A stretch of 5,176 bases of DNA from an uncultured Bacillota bacterium (GTDB lineage: Bacteria; Bacillota; Clostridia; Peptostreptococcales; Anaerovoracaceae), in contig CAMPBN010000093.1 in assembly GCA_946638265.1 (NCBI GenBank), forward strand, positions 1 through 5,176, written 5' to 3'. Below are positions 5,060 to 5,176 of this stretch, one piece after another. A model generated the notes under the pieces. That model was not told the DNA's origin, searched no databases, and worked only from the letters and a program-made list of their open reading frames with translations. The position numbers and the translations under genes are program-made. Numbering within the stretch: the stretch's first letter is position 1; each line of letters starts with the position of its first letter.

Positions 5060-5176
5060 CTAAAACTCCAAAGTCAGCATCTCTCCGAATGACACTGAGC
5101 CTTCGATAAATACCTGCTCCACTTTGCCGGATCTGATGCACGTAGAAGCTGTGATGGTTCCCGCAGGCTGTTTCAG
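5060..5176 (-). CDS. C-terminal end of a convergent gene of unknown function
   Basis: Reading the minus strand from the right edge gives 38 open codons ending in TAG (CTA at 5060-5062 on the plus strand). The peptide begins LKQPAGTITASTCIRSGKVE and ends VSFGEMLTLEF. It looks like real coding sequence: the frame is open to the edge and it stops 33 bp before a bidirectional terminator, in the right orientation. Alternating hydrophobic residues suggest beta strands. The pattern 'PAGTI...GKVE.V.IEGSV' loosely recalls strand repeats in the diaminopimelate-epimerase fold (PhzF, PrpF, proline racemase relatives), but this is a weak resemblance and no function is assigned. The start lies outside the window. 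Confidence 0.7.
   Translation of the reverse strand: MKQPAGTITASTCIRSGKVEQVFIEGSVSFGEMLTLEF

Noticed and set aside
1..5176. CRISPR array, tRNA or rRNA genes, transposase, toxin-antitoxin pair
   Set aside because: I looked on both strands and saw no spaced direct repeats, tRNA cloverleaf, rRNA segment, transposase domain or small paired genes.

Overview
The window looks like chromosome from an anaerobic, low-to-mid GC Gram-positive bacterium of the class Clostridia (Bacillota). The evidence is strong AGGAGG-type ribosome binding sites, TTG starts, hairpin-plus-T-run terminators, a lipoprotein-type substrate-binding protein, a PfoR/EIIC-type membrane protein and a Firmicutes-like ribosomal protein S20. 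A finer placement would be a guess.

Layout: (1) Positions 1-602 hold the 3' part of a PfoR-like / PTS EIIC-like membrane protein gene, closed by a 12-bp hairpin terminator at 709-744. (2) A promoter near 784-813 and a roughly 90-nt leader with a predicted stem precede a three-gene TAXI-type TRAP transporter operon. Its genes are a lipoprotein solute-binding protein (907-1896), a DUF1850 membrane-anchored protein (1897-2370, starting on the base after the previous stop) and a fused 4TM/12TM DctQM-like permease (2411-4387). (3) A 264-bp gap holds a 146-bp element bounded by 16-bp perfect inverted arms (4394-4539), followed by a 9-bp inverted repeat overlapping the likely rpsT promoter. (4) rpsT (4652-4915) is followed by a structured 3' UTR and a terminator that should work in both directions. 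(5) A minus-strand gene enters from the right edge and stops at 5060; only its last 38 residues are visible.

How the genes work together: the binding protein would capture an organic-acid or amino-acid-like ligand outside the membrane and deliver it to the fused permease, which imports it using an ion gradient. The DUF1850 protein is a frequent but functionally unexplained companion of TAXI transporters. The substrate cannot be read from this sequence.

Most genes are of ordinary families. The least explained part is the 146-bp inverted-repeat element at 4394-4539. It can be folded by eye into nested helices around a tight three-way junction, and it has TA dinucleotides at both ends. It could be a structured terminator or 3' UTR RNA, or a MITE-like repeat.
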